Source of the DNA: Acanthosoma haemorrhoidale
Lineage: Eukaryota; Arthropoda; Insecta; Hemiptera; Acanthosomatidae
DNA length: 64,000 nucleotides
NCBI GenBank assembly: GCA_930367205.1
Contig: OV884012.1
Coordinates: forward strand, 57,619,239 to 57,683,238
Direction of reading: 5' to 3'
A model generated the notes under the pieces. It ran no database searches. It worked only from the letters and a program-made list of their open reading frames with translations, and was not told the DNA's origin. Position 1 is the first letter of the stretch. Each line of letters starts with the position of its first letter. Position numbers and translations under genes: made by a program. Shown here piece by piece: positions 45,401 through 58,235 of this stretch.

Positions 45401-48400
45401 TATTAACAGGCCAAGCGGTATATGTCCAGTCAAAGTTTATTCGTCCTTGTCATCGGTAAATATCTCATGTCGAAGATTCATGCAGCGTTGGGACAGATTT
45501 ATGTATCAATGGACATTATGCAGTGATACTATTGTATGTGTTATTTTACTAACATTTATTCATCATTCCAACATGAAACTCTAATTATGAAACGTATGCA
45601 GGAAGAAAATTTCGCTATGGCCTTTGAAAATTTGTATGTTACAGGGACATTTATTGATTTTCAACAAGCCATTGAAAGACTAAGGTATACAGGACTTGTA
45701 ACTCCAAACATAGACCGTATAGCACACACGTACTATTTAATCAAGAAACTATACATTGATAACATCTTCTTGCTCCATGTCATTACATTTACACCCCACA
45801 AACACTTACTGTCTCACAAAAAGAACACAATAATTATTTCCAAACTCAAAGGCTCAATCAATACCGGCCTCAGTAATTCTTCAAAATAATATAATACTCA
45901 TACATAAACGGTGTACCATTGGATTAGAATTTATGAAGCCCATTTCTCGTCGGTCCATCGTGCATAGCCCATATACACAGGGAGTCTGAAAGGTTTCCGA
46001 CCTCAACATGAAGATGATAATAAAATAAATAAAAGCTAAAATAAAAGCTTTGTTAGGTCGGAAAGAAATGAAAAAAAAACCACCTTTTCATAAAAAACTA
46101 TTTGGCCATCAAAGTCACTGATACAAAAACCACCCTCATATTATTATTTACTTTTTGACTTACCTCGTCACAATTCACGACTTCAGAGAACCTGGATTAG
46201 GCATCTGTCAAAATGAAATGTATTTATCACCAGAGATCGTTTGCCTTCTAGACATCATGTCATTCTTATTTTTTTGTGTCATTCGCATGTTTAATTCCAT
46301 TACACAGTTATGAATAAATTAATAAAGGCAACAAAACTACATGCATTTTATTGACCAGTTGTTGTGGTATTAATTCCACTTTTTTTTAATATTCACATTT
46401 GAATTCTAGTGTGTACAGTAGTTTACCCGGCCGAATGTTCAAACATTTTTTGTATTCTGTTTTAAACATGTTTGAGATAGTGTATGAACCTAGTTTTCAT
46501 GTTTTAAAATGTCTCATTTTACTTAATAGCATATTTGTAGGAATATAAAAACATTCAATGGCCTTACGAATAAAGTTGTGACCAAACTGTTGGCAACATT
46601 GTGTTAACTGACAATAGGCTGTTCTTAGATTAGAAAATTGGTTTAAGATTTGTTTGTTAGATGTAACTTAGTTTTATGTTTTATGAATCAATAAGGTGAG
46701 CCCCATCACTTTTTAAACATTTATAGACAATGAATGTATAGTGTACATTATACCTTTGTCAATCACAGTGTAAAATTGTAAGAAATGTAGCCAAGCCCAC
46801 AAGGACTTACAATATTTACCTATTGAGAACAGATTCATTTATATAGAATCTATATTGAGTTCCATAATTTTTAATAACAAGGGGACATGAAACAAAAAAA
46901 AAAGTTCAAGAAGGTTTCTACATAGTTTTCTATAGGTTTGTAAATAATTTTGTTCATATTATCATCCAATTTAGTAGTTTAGTTGTATCTAGTATATCTT
47001 TGATATTTCCCTTTCTGATTACTGTAAATATTTCTGTGAATAGATGCATTGCATATATAAGTTATTTTCTCCTTGGTTATAGGAACAGTCCTATCTCCCT
47101 TGTTCATAAAGCATATATTACCATTACATGATACAGCTTAGGTATATGGCTTCGTCTATTTATCATTATTATTACAGATTAAGTCTAAATGGAGCCAGGC
47201 ACTCAACAACCAGAATATGTTGAGATTGAATACTTTCTGCCCATACATTACCTGGTACAGTGTATGAAAAATTTACCTCCTTAATCAAAATACCCATATA
47301 AAATTTATAGTCAGCATGATCTAATAGATGTGTTGACTATTAAGGGACATACTGTCAAAGAATACTTTCTGAACTGTTCCTTGAAGGCGTAGCTTTCTAC
47401 TATCCCAGCTAGACTTTCTCTAATAACTGTATTTTATTATTCTAAACCCGATTAAAACGAGAGTGGTGCTTGATTGATGTCCTGTTATACAGGGGACAAT
47501 GGTTTCCTTATTAGAGCAGCTAACAAAGCCAGATCTGATATGGCCGAGGCGACAGGTGGTCCTGCTTTGGAAAACTTAACGCTATTTTATTTTACGACTT
47601 AGAAGTAATTTATCTTCTTCTACATCTAATAGTGATTCACTGTCCTCAATGATTCAATATCCTTTGGCAACATTTATAGATACGAAATGATTAAAGGCAA
47701 GGAAACAATTTCCGGATGATTGCGCTTTTAACGTGATTTGTATTATTGTTTTTCTATCAATTAGATACTGTCACGATAGCTATGAACTAAATATTTTTTT
47801 CCCAAATCTTTCCTACACTCCAAGAGCACTGGTACCATCGGAAAATCCACTCCCACTCCTAGAAAACCAAGTCATCCAGCATGCCTTTGTATTTTACATC
47901 AGTCACCACTTACATCTTTGTATGAGTGTATATTGTAAGTATCTTAACACTTCATTCTTTGGAATATGTGCGAATATAGTTTAGTGTTACCATATTTAAT
48001 GCGTTTTTATGGCTGTGGGGAAAAAATTAGTACTTTGGAGAAAAAATGCCCATGAATCGCCCAATCCACCCACAGTTCACCCGGCTATGGAGAATCCTGG
48101 AAGGATTTGAGAGATCCCCCAGGCTACTATTGCAACTCCATCACCGCTACGTAGAACTGCAGACTGAAGGAGAGCATAGGAGCCGCTTATGCTCAATACA
48201 CGAAAACTGGGAGTTCCAGAATTCAACATTTACAAACGGTTCAAGTCGACTTATGCATGTAAATGTATTGTTTGCGAAAGCTATTATTTCTGAGTGTGTG
48301 TGAAACTAGGTTAGGGGGTGGTAATGGGGCAGTCCACCCCGGACAGTAAAGGCTTTTATACTGCATTTTTTTATATTTATGTCCAAATTATACAAAATCA

Positions 48401-49240
48401 ATATAATCAACAAATTCAACGATTATAATAAGTATAATTATTGCATGTAACATGTATCTATAAATCTACTTAACATGTAATAAAATGTGTGTTTTATGCG
48501 GTCCAACTTGACATTGAAGAGATTACGCCATAATTAAAAAATAATACAAGTGAGCCGTAAATTTGAAATATATGATGGTCAAGTAAATATACGTTACCTG
48601 GTGGCAAAATAAAGATCTAGGGATACTTTCCATAGCGAAACAACAACCTTTCAATTGATATCATCTAAATTTCTACAAGCCACTCAAGACTTTTCCAATA
48701 GAAATATAAGTCAAATAAAGATATAAACACGCTTATATTTTATCATTAAATTTAAATATGTTTATACATTTTTTTTTGAGGCTATAGTTGTCCTTAGTAT
48801 ATCATCAGTTTTTAGAAATTCGCGGGATCGATGTGGATAAAATTTTAAACTTAGTCGTTCCATAATATTTGAGATTAGGTAAACACACAATTTTGGAAAT
48901 AAATTGACAAAGTAAAACCTAGTGGTCCCACTAGAGGATACAGCAAAAGTGACACACAGCATACCCTGAGGCGGGATGAATCAGCTGTCCTAGTACCGGC
49001 TGTGCACACAATCTGTCCGTGCACCTGTCACTGTGCTCTATGAGCTTCCTCCAACATCTGCCTCTCTTCCTTCTTTCTATCTGGCCTGCTTTCTGATGTC
49101 AATCATCTAGCAGTGTGGCAGGTCACTACCAGCACAGTATCAGTGCAACTGGTTATCAGATTGGGTAGATGCACCCGAGTGATTCCAGAATGATCCCATT
49201 CAATTCATGGTTATAAAGTCGCAATTACTCCCTTGGTATC
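45401..49240. other. AT-rich stretch, no gene supported
   Basis: A 117-codon frame (45536-45889) and an 85-codon frame (48046-48303) have no recognisable motif. A short inverted repeat TTTCCGACCT / AGGTCGGAAA lies at 45990-46063 and the short dispersed repeat copy 2 at 47832-47878. Confidence 0.35.
47832..47878 (+). repeat. short dispersed repeat, copy 2
   Basis: Near-identical to the minus strand of 41368-41409, with a few-base insertion (AGAAAACCAAGTC against GAAAAGTC). Confidence 0.7.
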
Positions 49241-49249
49241 ATCCTCTAC

Positions 49250-49510
49250 AAACTATTATTTCCCCAACATTCTACATACATCTTATCCATGTTTAAACAA
49301 AACCATACTCCCATTTACGCCAACCCCGTTATGCCTATCCTATGTCCTTTAACCCATAGCACTACAATATTACACCATTTCTGAGTCATAACCACAATTT
49401 CTTTATGGAACTACCTTCCAACCTTCCTTCGTCCCGCTCCTTCGTTAAATATTTTCAAAACTAGTTCGTTTAGACATTTTCTTGCACAAACTAATGAGTA
49501 GTTGTAATAA
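49250..49510 (+). pseudogene. possible LINE 3'-terminal coding remnant
   Basis: The stretch ending near 49500 reads like the end of a CR1-type RT frame: a WN-x-LP-like block (TTTATGGAACTACCTTCC), then spaced Phe and Leu residues up to a TGAGTAG stop. Stops interrupt it. The similarity is to the family pattern, not to another copy in this window. Confidence 0.35.
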
Positions 49511-51020
49511 TCAAACCAGTGAGCAATCTTCTTAACATTTTTTTTTACATCTTTTCATTCACTTATTTTTAAAGAGTTCACTAATGTAGCGTTAATTATT
49601 ATGTTATTTTAATTAATAAATCTACTGAATTTCACAAGCTAATATAATTAGACTTACAATAAGGAAACGGACTGACAGGCTTGCTGGTAAAAACATAGTG
49701 ATTTGTGATTTTGAAAAAAATAAATGAAACTAAAAATGAATCAAACGATCTAAATTTTAGCTGTTAAAAAATCATATCTTGAAGCATACACGTTCCAAAG
49801 TGATTTTAAAAGTATTTATCTAATGAAGTAGTCCATTTTCGGAAAGCCGTTTAGATGACGCTTTCCTGTTTCAAAATGTTTGTTTAAGGTTGCATGCTTA
49901 CATCAAATTCAATTTTTAATAATTAATAATATTCTAAATATATTATACGCACCTGGAGGATCGCCTGGTTAAATAATATACCCTGAGCCATGCATCTGTT
50001 TATAGTTAAGTGTTTTATTAAAAGGGAAAATAAATGTTCATAAAAGTGTGATTAAATATAAACGCATCCAATTAATACACTAATCTTAGATTACCCCTAC
50101 GTTGTATGATTTGTGGAATGTTGATTGAAAACAAAATATAACTTAATATACTCTGTACATAGGCCTCCTAGGCTAATAGTGACTGACATCAGAAAGTCTA
50201 ATTCCAGTCCCTGAGAACCTGAGGAGCTTTGTTGCTCTCTCGTGGTCGAAGAGAGAGTGAGCGATCGAGCCCCAAGCCCTTCTATATCTTAACCCCTGGA
50301 AGAAGAAGGAAGACGTAGGCACTTATGTTTATTTGTGAAATGCCACTGGACCTGAAGTAACAGCTGTCCATCACATTTTGCAAATTGGTTTATCACTGTT
50401 CTTTAGCTGTGGGTAAATTTCAGGAATTTCCAGGGTTAGGTAGAAATGGTTCTACAGGTAAAGCCGTAAACAAAGGGTCACTCTTTATTAGAAGGTTTGC
50501 CCTCCTTCGATCCGTCCTCAAAATTTTTATTATTTCATCTTAATATATTTCGATAACGAGATGATATATTATTAATTATTATTCTTCTGAGAGTTTTAAT
50601 TAATATCATATCCCTGGATGAGCGGTTGAATGCTTCGATATGTCTTTTTAATTGGGCACATCCACGAGACATCACTAAATGTACTAATAATTGGGCACAT
50701 CTTGGCATTGATTACTATATCTTAACCCACAACCAGCTCACCCATTCTACGTATAAATATTCTATATAACCTAGTTATATATATCCTATTCTATAGATCC
50801 TGCTAATTTACGTTGGCCCTTCCAAAAAGAAAATTTCCTTTGCAACAAAAGTAAATATTGCAAATATTTTAACCAATCCTACGAAAACCGGCTTGGAATA
50901 TATTAATAACGTGATTTATATTGCTCCTTCTCAAATTGCCTTTTGATAATCCTTTAAAGAAAACATCTCAGTTTATCTAAGAGACTACCTTCCCTTATGA
51001 TAAGTTAGGTATTAGCTAAT
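49511..51020. other. AT-rich stretch, nothing supported
   Basis: A GC-richer patch at 50190-50300 with an inverted CTCTCTCG / CGAAGAGAG and a B-box-like GATCGAGCC was noted without further support. Confidence 0.35.
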
Positions 51021-51027
51021 GTACATT

Positions 51028-51525
51028 TACCCCTTTTCGTGATATGAAGGCTCCCGACATCCACGAAAAGTTCGAATTCCCCACCATCACCGCAGCCATC
51101 CAAAGAAGACACATCAAGTTCTTTGACTCGATGAAACATAGCCAAAGCCCTCTGTTCCGAGACATGACACCCCCACCGCTACCGGCAAGATGGCAACTCT
51201 CAAGATCAGGTAAAGCAGACCAAATGGTGGACATCACGGCGCTCGGGCCACCAACAACAAGCCTCTAACGGGCACCCAACACTGCTTTCCGGCTAAATAA
51301 GACTGCACTACATGCCTAGAGGGACTCTAGGCCCAACCACCAGTGGACTCTCACCACTGTACCGCTACTATCAACCTCTACCGAGGCTTCCCACACTCCT
51401 TAATTCCCTGACACCACCTTCAAGCAGGTACTCCTAGTACAAGGATCCGCTCAACCCAAATATCCCTTTATTTTTCCCTCATCCTTAATCTTATAATTAG
51501 AGAGCTAAGAAAAAAAAAAAAAAAA
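51028..51525 (+). mobile_element. LINE A: 5'-truncated insertion with poly(A) and target-site duplication
   Basis: 498-bp insertion starting TACCCCTTTTCG, which matches the LINE A copy at 9561-10328 from an internal point, and ending with 16 A residues (51510-51525). GTACATT flanks it at 51021-51027 and 51526-51532. It encodes the last 74 codons of the RT frame (51044-51268, stop TAA) and the whole 3' untranslated region. About 94% identical to the other copy. Not autonomous. Confidence 0.95.
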
Positions 51526-52451
51526 GTACATTAGAAGTCATCAACGTTTTCTTAGGTTTTATCTGGTTGCATTGCATTCTAGTCAACAGCTCAATGATTA
51601 GTGTATTAAACTTACTTTCAATAACTCGGTAACTGGCGGATTGGCTGAGGATCAGCTATTCAATTGATAGTTAATTTATTATCTGTTAAATAATTGATTA
51701 GTGAACTACCCAAATTATTCTTTTAGATAAACATTTATTCATACAAAATTGAACTAGAAAAAATAATGAATGATGTATATTTTAAAAGTCAAATTATCTA
51801 TCTAACTAAAAAATGAAAACTCTTATAAATTTTAAGAAAGTAATGTATGTTCTAAGGTGCTCACTGTAGTAACGAAACTCATGTTGTCACTATATACACA
51901 CGGTTAATAATTCTGTGCCATGAACAAAGACTATCCGGAAAAGGTTCTTAGGAAATTAAAATGACCTCATATGATGTTAAAATACGTTAAAGATTCTACT
52001 CGCTGCTTTTTGATGTTCAGCACACTGATGCACGTAATACTGAGACTGCGATACTTGTATAGCAGATCTTTTGGCAAGCACTTATAGCTATTTCCGGCAC
52101 TAAGTAGCCTTAGCTCACAATCTTGCTTCTTCGGGATGTTTGAACTACCCACACAACTTCATCCTCAGAGTATTTCCACTTTAATTTTCAAGTAAATTAA
52201 TCAATAGGACGCAATAAGATTAAATTGACGTACGAGTCAATAGATTCATTCTTCAGTCCCACAACAACAAAAATTCGCTAGCTACAGGTCGCATCTTGTT
52301 AGGAAAGACTATCAGACTATCATGCTATCCTAAAAAAAGTCCCGCGAACAATAGACAGAGATGATATATGATGATATTTAAAATTTGAAATGAATAAACC
52401 ATATATGATAGACAGCGACGATTGCGAATTCGAAAGCGTGAAATATAAGTT

Positions 52452-52519
52452 TGACTGGAACGAATTGCTTTTGGAATGAGACAACAATAATATGGTAGTC
52501 AAGAGGTACTGGTGGAAAA
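52452..52519 (+). repeat. local direct repeat, copy 1
   Basis: TGACTGGA, AATTGCTTTT, GAATGAGA and GTCAAGAGGTACTG occur in the same order at 53047-53114. Confidence 0.8.
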
Positions 52520-53046
52520 TATAAGGGTTCATTAAGAAATGTTTTGAATGGTAATGTATAATTTACATTGTGAGAATTACCATACGTCATGAGATAGTCG
52601 GAATCTGTTAGCAAAAAATGACTTGTCATCGTCCTGAATTCATCTGTTTTTTTTGATATTTTTTTTAGTCTAGAACCTTTTCATTGAATACAAAATTTAT
52701 ATATTGGTAATTTTTTTTAAAAACTGACAATTATTGTAGAAAGTAACATTATAGAAATATATCATGTAAATTAAAGTAGTAAGAGTAGTTTTAACATTCA
52801 TCACACTTATGATGGTGTTTGAGATTTCTTATATCAATTATTCTTACATTCCAATTCAGTTACCCTCACGTGCTTACTTTCTGTTTCCTTTATTTCTTTT
52901 GTATGGATAAAGAGCACAAAATTATTCAAATTAAAAAAAAAAAATACACACATTTTGCTATATACCATATTCATAATAGTTGCATATTTGAATAAACAAT
53001 AAATAAATGGCCTTTTTATTTAGCATTGACTGGACCTAATTGCTTT

Positions 53047-53114
53047 TTGAATGAGATAACAATAATAAGAAAGTCAAGAGGTACTGATGGAGAAAATTCA
53101 TCTACCCCTCTTTG
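53047..53114 (+). repeat. local direct repeat, copy 2
   Basis: Second copy of 52452-52519, same orientation, 595 bp away, about 80-85% similar. Confidence 0.8.
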
Positions 53115-54984
53115 ATTCATTTAATATGCTTAAGAACTCGTAACAATTTATAGAAATACATCCCTTGATAACGTTTAAAAAAAATGTATTGCCTTTATTT
53201 GAATTTATTTAACTTTATTATTATGCCTGTATATTGTTTCTGAGTGAAACACTTTCGATAATACCGATTATAATTGGATCAACGAGTTCATTCAAACTTA
53301 CCGTTAATCCAAATTAAGTTTATATGGAGAAAGGATTAGCGAAAACTGTGACCTGTCCCGGGCACTGGCCTGTCCTCTCCCACATACTCCTCAGTGGATA
53401 TCGTATTTCTTTGAGCCAAATTCTACAAGCGCTCGTGGCGATTTATAAGCTTAACCTAGCTCGCCAGACATTGGGAACCTTTATCTTCAAATTTATAATG
53501 TATAATGTTTTATCCTAAAGGCATAAATACTTTGGATCTTGTAAGGACCCCTGTTCTTTTTTTACCTCTTATCTCTCCTTTTTGACGGCTCCTTTAGGAA
53601 ACATTAGTTTTAAATTTTTCTCGACACGGTTGATGTCACATTTAAGTACAGAGAGTTTTAGCATGTTGACTGTATGGTAATAAACACCATGTAGAATTCA
53701 GCGATACCTCATATGCGAGGAAATAATGCTTGAATTTTCACTCTAGATAGAATTATAGATGGTGTTTTGTTTTTCGTCAGTGAAGTACTTTATGTTATCG
53801 ATGACTGATTTGACAAATAATAAGTGATAAGATAATATTATCGTTGATTTGTCAAGGATTCTATTTATTGTTTTCGGTCTAAAGCGTAATTCGTAATAAA
53901 AAATCGAACTGATCAACGAACCAACAAAACCTAAAGTATACAGTAAATGACACACAAGTTGCACGACATTGACACCGTTAAATAATAAATCTTCCTTCTC
54001 TCCATAATATGGTATTAAGTTTTATACCTTTCGTGTATTATTAGTACCTACAGTATTACACTTTTAGTGTCATAACTCGTTTTATGTAACTTCTATTAAA
54101 ATATAGGTTTTTATTAGCTAACCCCACCTTTAAATTTAATGTACGAAAATAATATTTTAAATCAGTAAAATTAAGTCTGTCTATCTTAATTTAAGTCATT
54201 GATATCATTAATTCGAGACCCTGCCAAATATAATAAGAAATATTTATTTTAAAACACAATTATTCATTATTTCTAATGCGGTTGCATTATTTTTTATAAC
54301 AATTCAGACCTCTCTTAAAACATCTATAGAAAATATTATCACTCCGTGTACAACAGGGTTTATGATACAATCACCTATACAATTATGCTGATAGTTTAAA
54401 TGACTTGTAATATTAGTCCATTGAATTTTTATAAAAATGTCAAGATATTTAATTCGACGATTTTTGAAAGTTGTCAATAAAGACAATAAGACATTGAATC
54501 TGATAAATCACTCAAAATTACAGAAATATATTTGTTTATTTAATAACTAGTACTTAATTTATTATACTTTCTCACCAGCTCGATTGTGATACCATTTTTT
54601 ACGTCACTGCGACATCAAATGGGATCTCATGTAATATTTCATGCTTGAACTGAGGACTCAAAAAATAACCAATGAAATGAAATCTTGCTTTGATGCTTGT
54701 GATACCTTAGGATCGAATTCCAATATACAGCAATCAAGAAATTCATAATTATTTTATATATATTATATTATAGACTTACTGAGGTGTTATGATAGAAAAA
54801 AAGCAAGACCTATAGTGATACTTTGTATTTTATGACTTTGCAGCTTATAATATATCTTATTAAAACATTATTATTTAATTGAGCTAGATTTTACCATCAC
54901 ATACCATTCGACACAGCCTTTGATGGATAGTTAAGTTTCTAAATATTTGGATGGTAACTGTTAAATGTTATATTGTCCATTAGT

Positions 54985-55608
54985 TCATAGTGGTACTATG
55001 AAGGTTTTCCCACGAAACTGGCGAAGTTCGTTGTTCACGCTATTGATTATGCCATCGTGAAATTCTTTGACCAGTCCGTTCAATACGCTGTTCTCCAGTC
55101 GGTGTAAGATGTTAGTACCAGTGGTCAGTATGATGTTGGACAGAGCGCTGACTTGGAGTTCGTCGATCCTTGCGGTGTTGCCTGCAAGGTGGACCTTAAT
55201 TCGGAGAGAGTTGGTGCCGACCGTGCCACCCAGTGTCTCCTTCAAGGATATGACATCCTTCACTGTTACGCTGCAGCTCTTGAACAGGAACTGCATCACC
55301 TCCAGGCCAACGGAGGCCTCGATGCTTATCCCGTCTTCAACCACTTCCCCAGAGGCGTCTCCGGTCCGCTTGATGGTCGACAAGTACCTCGCCTTCCCCC
55401 TGGAGCAGGAGACGTCGCCGTACACTTTGAAGAACATCACTTTGTAGGACCAGTCATAGTTGACGTTGCCTATCGGCAACTGGTCCTTTCCTTCTTCGAC
55501 GATCTTCGGTCTGATCACCCCCAACAGCTGGTCTAAGAGTTCATTGAAGTCGGTCGACCGCCCCAACGCCACCCCGACTGCACACAGTAGACACAAGTAC
55601 CTCAGCAT
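54985..55608 (-). CDS. secreted group-7 allergen-like (TULIP-type) protein
   Basis: Intact single-exon frame of 207 residues, the usual size for arthropod group-7 allergen/BPI-like proteins. Residues 1-16 form a signal peptide (MLRYLCLLCAVGVALG). The mature part has an amphipathic N-terminal helix (about 20-38), alternating beta-type segments with two Cys (68 and 112) that may pair, a conserved-looking RTGDAS (81-86), and a long C-terminal amphipathic helix (about 160-198). This layout fits a tubular lipid-binding fold, and a hydrophobic ligand in haemolymph or gut is a reasonable inference. The ATG context (GAAGCCATGC) is good and no earlier in-frame ATG was preferred. GC content is far above its flanks, as for a true coding exon. 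A takeout/JHBP-family relationship is the main alternative; the family call is from pattern, not alignment. Confidence 0.78.
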   Translation of the reverse strand: MLRYLCLLCAVGVALGRSTDFNELLDQLLGVIRPKIVEEGKDQLPIGNVNYDWSYKVMFFKVYGDVSCSRGKARYLSTIKRTGDASGEVVEDGISIEASVGLEVMQFLFKSCSVTVKDVISLKETLGGTVGTNSLRIKVHLAGNTARIDELQVSALSNIILTTGTNILHRLENSVLNGLVKEFHDGIINSVNNELRQFRGKTFIVPL

Positions 55609-55643
55609 GGCTTCACTTACTGACGGTTTCAGTAAGCGTTGCT

Positions 55644-55686
55644 TATCTCAACACTAAAACAATTCATTCATCTTATCGCTCTGATA
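55644..55686. promoter_or_regulatory. cluster of three GATA motifs
   Basis: TATC at 55644-55647 and 55674-55677 and GATA at 55683-55686, each with the AGATAA/CGATAA/TGATAA type context. GATA factors often drive gut and fat-body genes in insects; binding here is inferred. Confidence 0.3.
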
Positions 55687-55723
55687 AGTTTTGTGATTCG
55701 TAGATTATTTTTGACACCTCACG

Positions 55724-55729
55724 TTTATA
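55724..55729 (-). promoter_or_regulatory. TATA-like box of the secreted-protein gene
   Basis: TATAAA on the minus strand (in the palindrome GTTTATAAAC), about 115 bp upstream of the start codon, giving a plausible 80-90 base 5' untranslated region. Confidence 0.4.
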
Positions 55730-55744
55730 AACACATTTGTGATG

Positions 55745-57639
55745 AAGGAACCTTAGTAAGTTTATATCAATGTATTATGTTTTTAAAAGTATCCATTGAA
55801 ATATAAATCGACTATTTAATTAATACAAATGCATTTGAGCTTAAATTAACTTCAAAGTTTTTCTTCCTACAATTTCTTGTTTGTATATTACAAATTCTAA
55901 ACACTATACTGACATTCTAAAGTGCTAAAAAATGTTACTAATAATATCATGCTAATGTTGTTATTGTTTCTCGTGAAGGAGAAAATCTTGGAATACAAAA
56001 TGAATCCTTTATTTAGTTAATCTAAGCACACAACCAGCTATCAACTATTAACAATAACTTAAGCCTAGATTTATGAATATTTTTACACAAAACAATCAAC
56101 TACATATTGCCTATGTTGTCTATAATTCTTCTTTTTATCGTATTCTTTCTTTGTTATAATTATTTAACTCGTTGTTAAGGTTTGAGTGCAGCTTCTTTTC
56201 TTTTTTTTCGCATTACCTGCTTAGAGTTGGATATTCGTAGTATTTACGCAATTAGTGACTATCCATTCATGGATATTTTAGTGGAAAATATGGTGTGAGT
56301 AGAGCACAGTAAGTATGCGAAAGTAAAATAAGTAATAAGCATAATGAAAAAAAATATGAATTGAAGCAGAGATTTTCTGGCCTAACTTTATTATTAAGTT
56401 TATCAATAAAACCTTTATGCTTATACACGATTTCATTTACTGCTTAGGTGCATTAACTCTGGCAATGCACTAGGTCTGAATATGTTCTTCAGTTAAAAAT
56501 ACTCTTGAGGCTTTACATATTAGTAAAGCATTCCTAACCATTAAACATCCTAAGCTTTGTAAGACGTTGTTTTGGCATGTAAATTCTTATGTTTGGTCCG
56601 TACGCAATCCCTAATGGATGAAGCCTTTAGTTTGACGAAAATAATTTTTTTTCTAAATTGAATTCCTTTGAATAGATATTCTCTGGACCAATTAATCACT
56701 CTAATTAGTATTGTTTTGTTTGTTATTGAGCATCTTATAACCATAGAAAGCTACTTATAAAATCAGTCACGAATTACCAGCTCTTTACCTTCGAGGTGAA
56801 CTTATTTAAAGCTAAATCTGTAATCCTTAAGGTCTCAAGTAACCACGTCGTGTTTACGTTAACGCAACATTATTAAGTCTCTTGATGTTTCAGTTTGTTT
56901 ATGTAAAATACAGAATTATTGAAAACCAATCAAGTTGATCGTCCACTATAAATAAAGATCCTGATCATATTCACAGGAAATAAAATATACTTTTGAACCT
57001 AAAAAAATATTTTTTGAGCGTTTGAAAATTTTTGTAAATTGACCTTCTGTAATAACAACCATTCAAAAATCATTAAATATTCATGCAAAATATATATTGT
57101 GAACTCGATCATAACTGGACCTATAGAACTGTGATATATCTAACATGAAACATAGGATGACGACCTTAAGCCTGCCGCCTCACGAGCAATATGGCGCACT
57201 TAATGCACCTCCTAAAATTTTCTAATTACCAGGGAGTGGAAAGAGTTAATTGCTAATGTATTTTAATGGCAGGAGTATGTGGGGAGGGGGGGGGGGATTG
57301 CTAGAGCGAGTAATCGGTCGTCTGTGATGGTGAGAAGTTATTGCCGACCTATCCTCTCAAGCATTTAGTCCACGCAGCTATAACTAAAATTAATGAGTTC
57401 AACTATTATTAATTTTCCTTTTTATTTGATTTTTTTAGGGAAAACTATCTATACCGAATCATCAATTTCATCTTTCATTTGTCTAACTCTTCCTAAATGT
57501 ATTAATGTATTTTAAGTACAAACATTTAGTTAATATTTGGAATATGTGAGAACCTTAAGTGATTAGGGGCAAAAATGTATCAGACGTATTTCATTGTTTT
57601 TGAAATAACGTAAATGTAGTTACTATGGTCGTACATGAA
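55745..57639. other. AT-rich stretch with small GC-rich patch
   Basis: No gene supported. A patch at 57150-57350 has CpGs and a run of 11 G residues (57286-57296). Confidence 0.4.
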
Positions 57640-57689
57640 TATACAGGGTGTAACATGAATAACGTCCTAAACTTGAGACCTTAAATACG

Positions 57690-57926
57690 TTTGGACTTTA
57701 GTCCAATTACAAACCAGGAAGGAGTAAATTTAAATTTGATGTTTGTTAAGGTTGTATCGTTTTTTGTAGAATAGGAAGCATTTACTTCTTAACTATTTAC
57801 GTTGGGTAATTTCTAATTGCAGAATCGTAGACTAGACAATATTATCATCAAAAATAAGCAAAATTTGTCTTTGTTAAAACCATTTGAAGGGGCTAAATTA
57901 TGCAAAGTTGTGTTTTTCGTAAAATC
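57690..57926 (+). repeat. foldback inverted repeat, left arm
   Basis: Aligns with the reverse complement of 58236-58485 over about 240 bp with moderate divergence. Shared blocks include AAACCATTTGAAGG, CGTTTTTTGT, GAAGCA and GTAAATTTA. A sequence ACAGGGTGT at 57643 may be the outer end. Confidence 0.75.
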
Positions 57927-58235
57927 AGTTTATTATTTTCGAGATTTTTTTTTCAGCCTCCTTCTGGACTACAGATTCCACACTTTTAAAACATCTTCCT
58001 TGTTCAGTGTAACTCCATGTTAATTAAGTAGAGGTCTGTACAGAATTTGTAGGGATTCACCTCCAGTTTTGTAAAACAATTACATGATATGAAACTCTGT
58101 CTCCTCAAGGCTCCAGTGTTTTTTGTGAAAATAATTACAATAAATTATTATAAATACTTTTATTTCTTTTTTCTGAGACCTTCATAGCCGATAGATTCAA
58201 TCCTAAGCTAGTAAAAATATTGCAAATAATTCATT

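Larger units (their letters stand above)
51533..54984. other. AT-rich stretch with a local duplication
   Basis: No gene supported. It contains the repeat pair 52452-52519 / 53047-53114 and, at its right end, the 3' flank of the minus-strand gene at 54985, where AT-rich sequence offers several near-AATAAA motifs for polyadenylation. Confidence 0.4.

Noticed and set aside
50255..50275. GATCGAGCC B-box-like motif after a CTCTC palindrome
   Set aside because: No A box and no repeat copies seen; chance match likely.
55067..55657. Three plus-strand frames of 65-127 codons
   Set aside because: They lie opposite the secreted-protein gene, whose frame has a signal peptide and a coherent fold pattern; the plus-strand frames do not.
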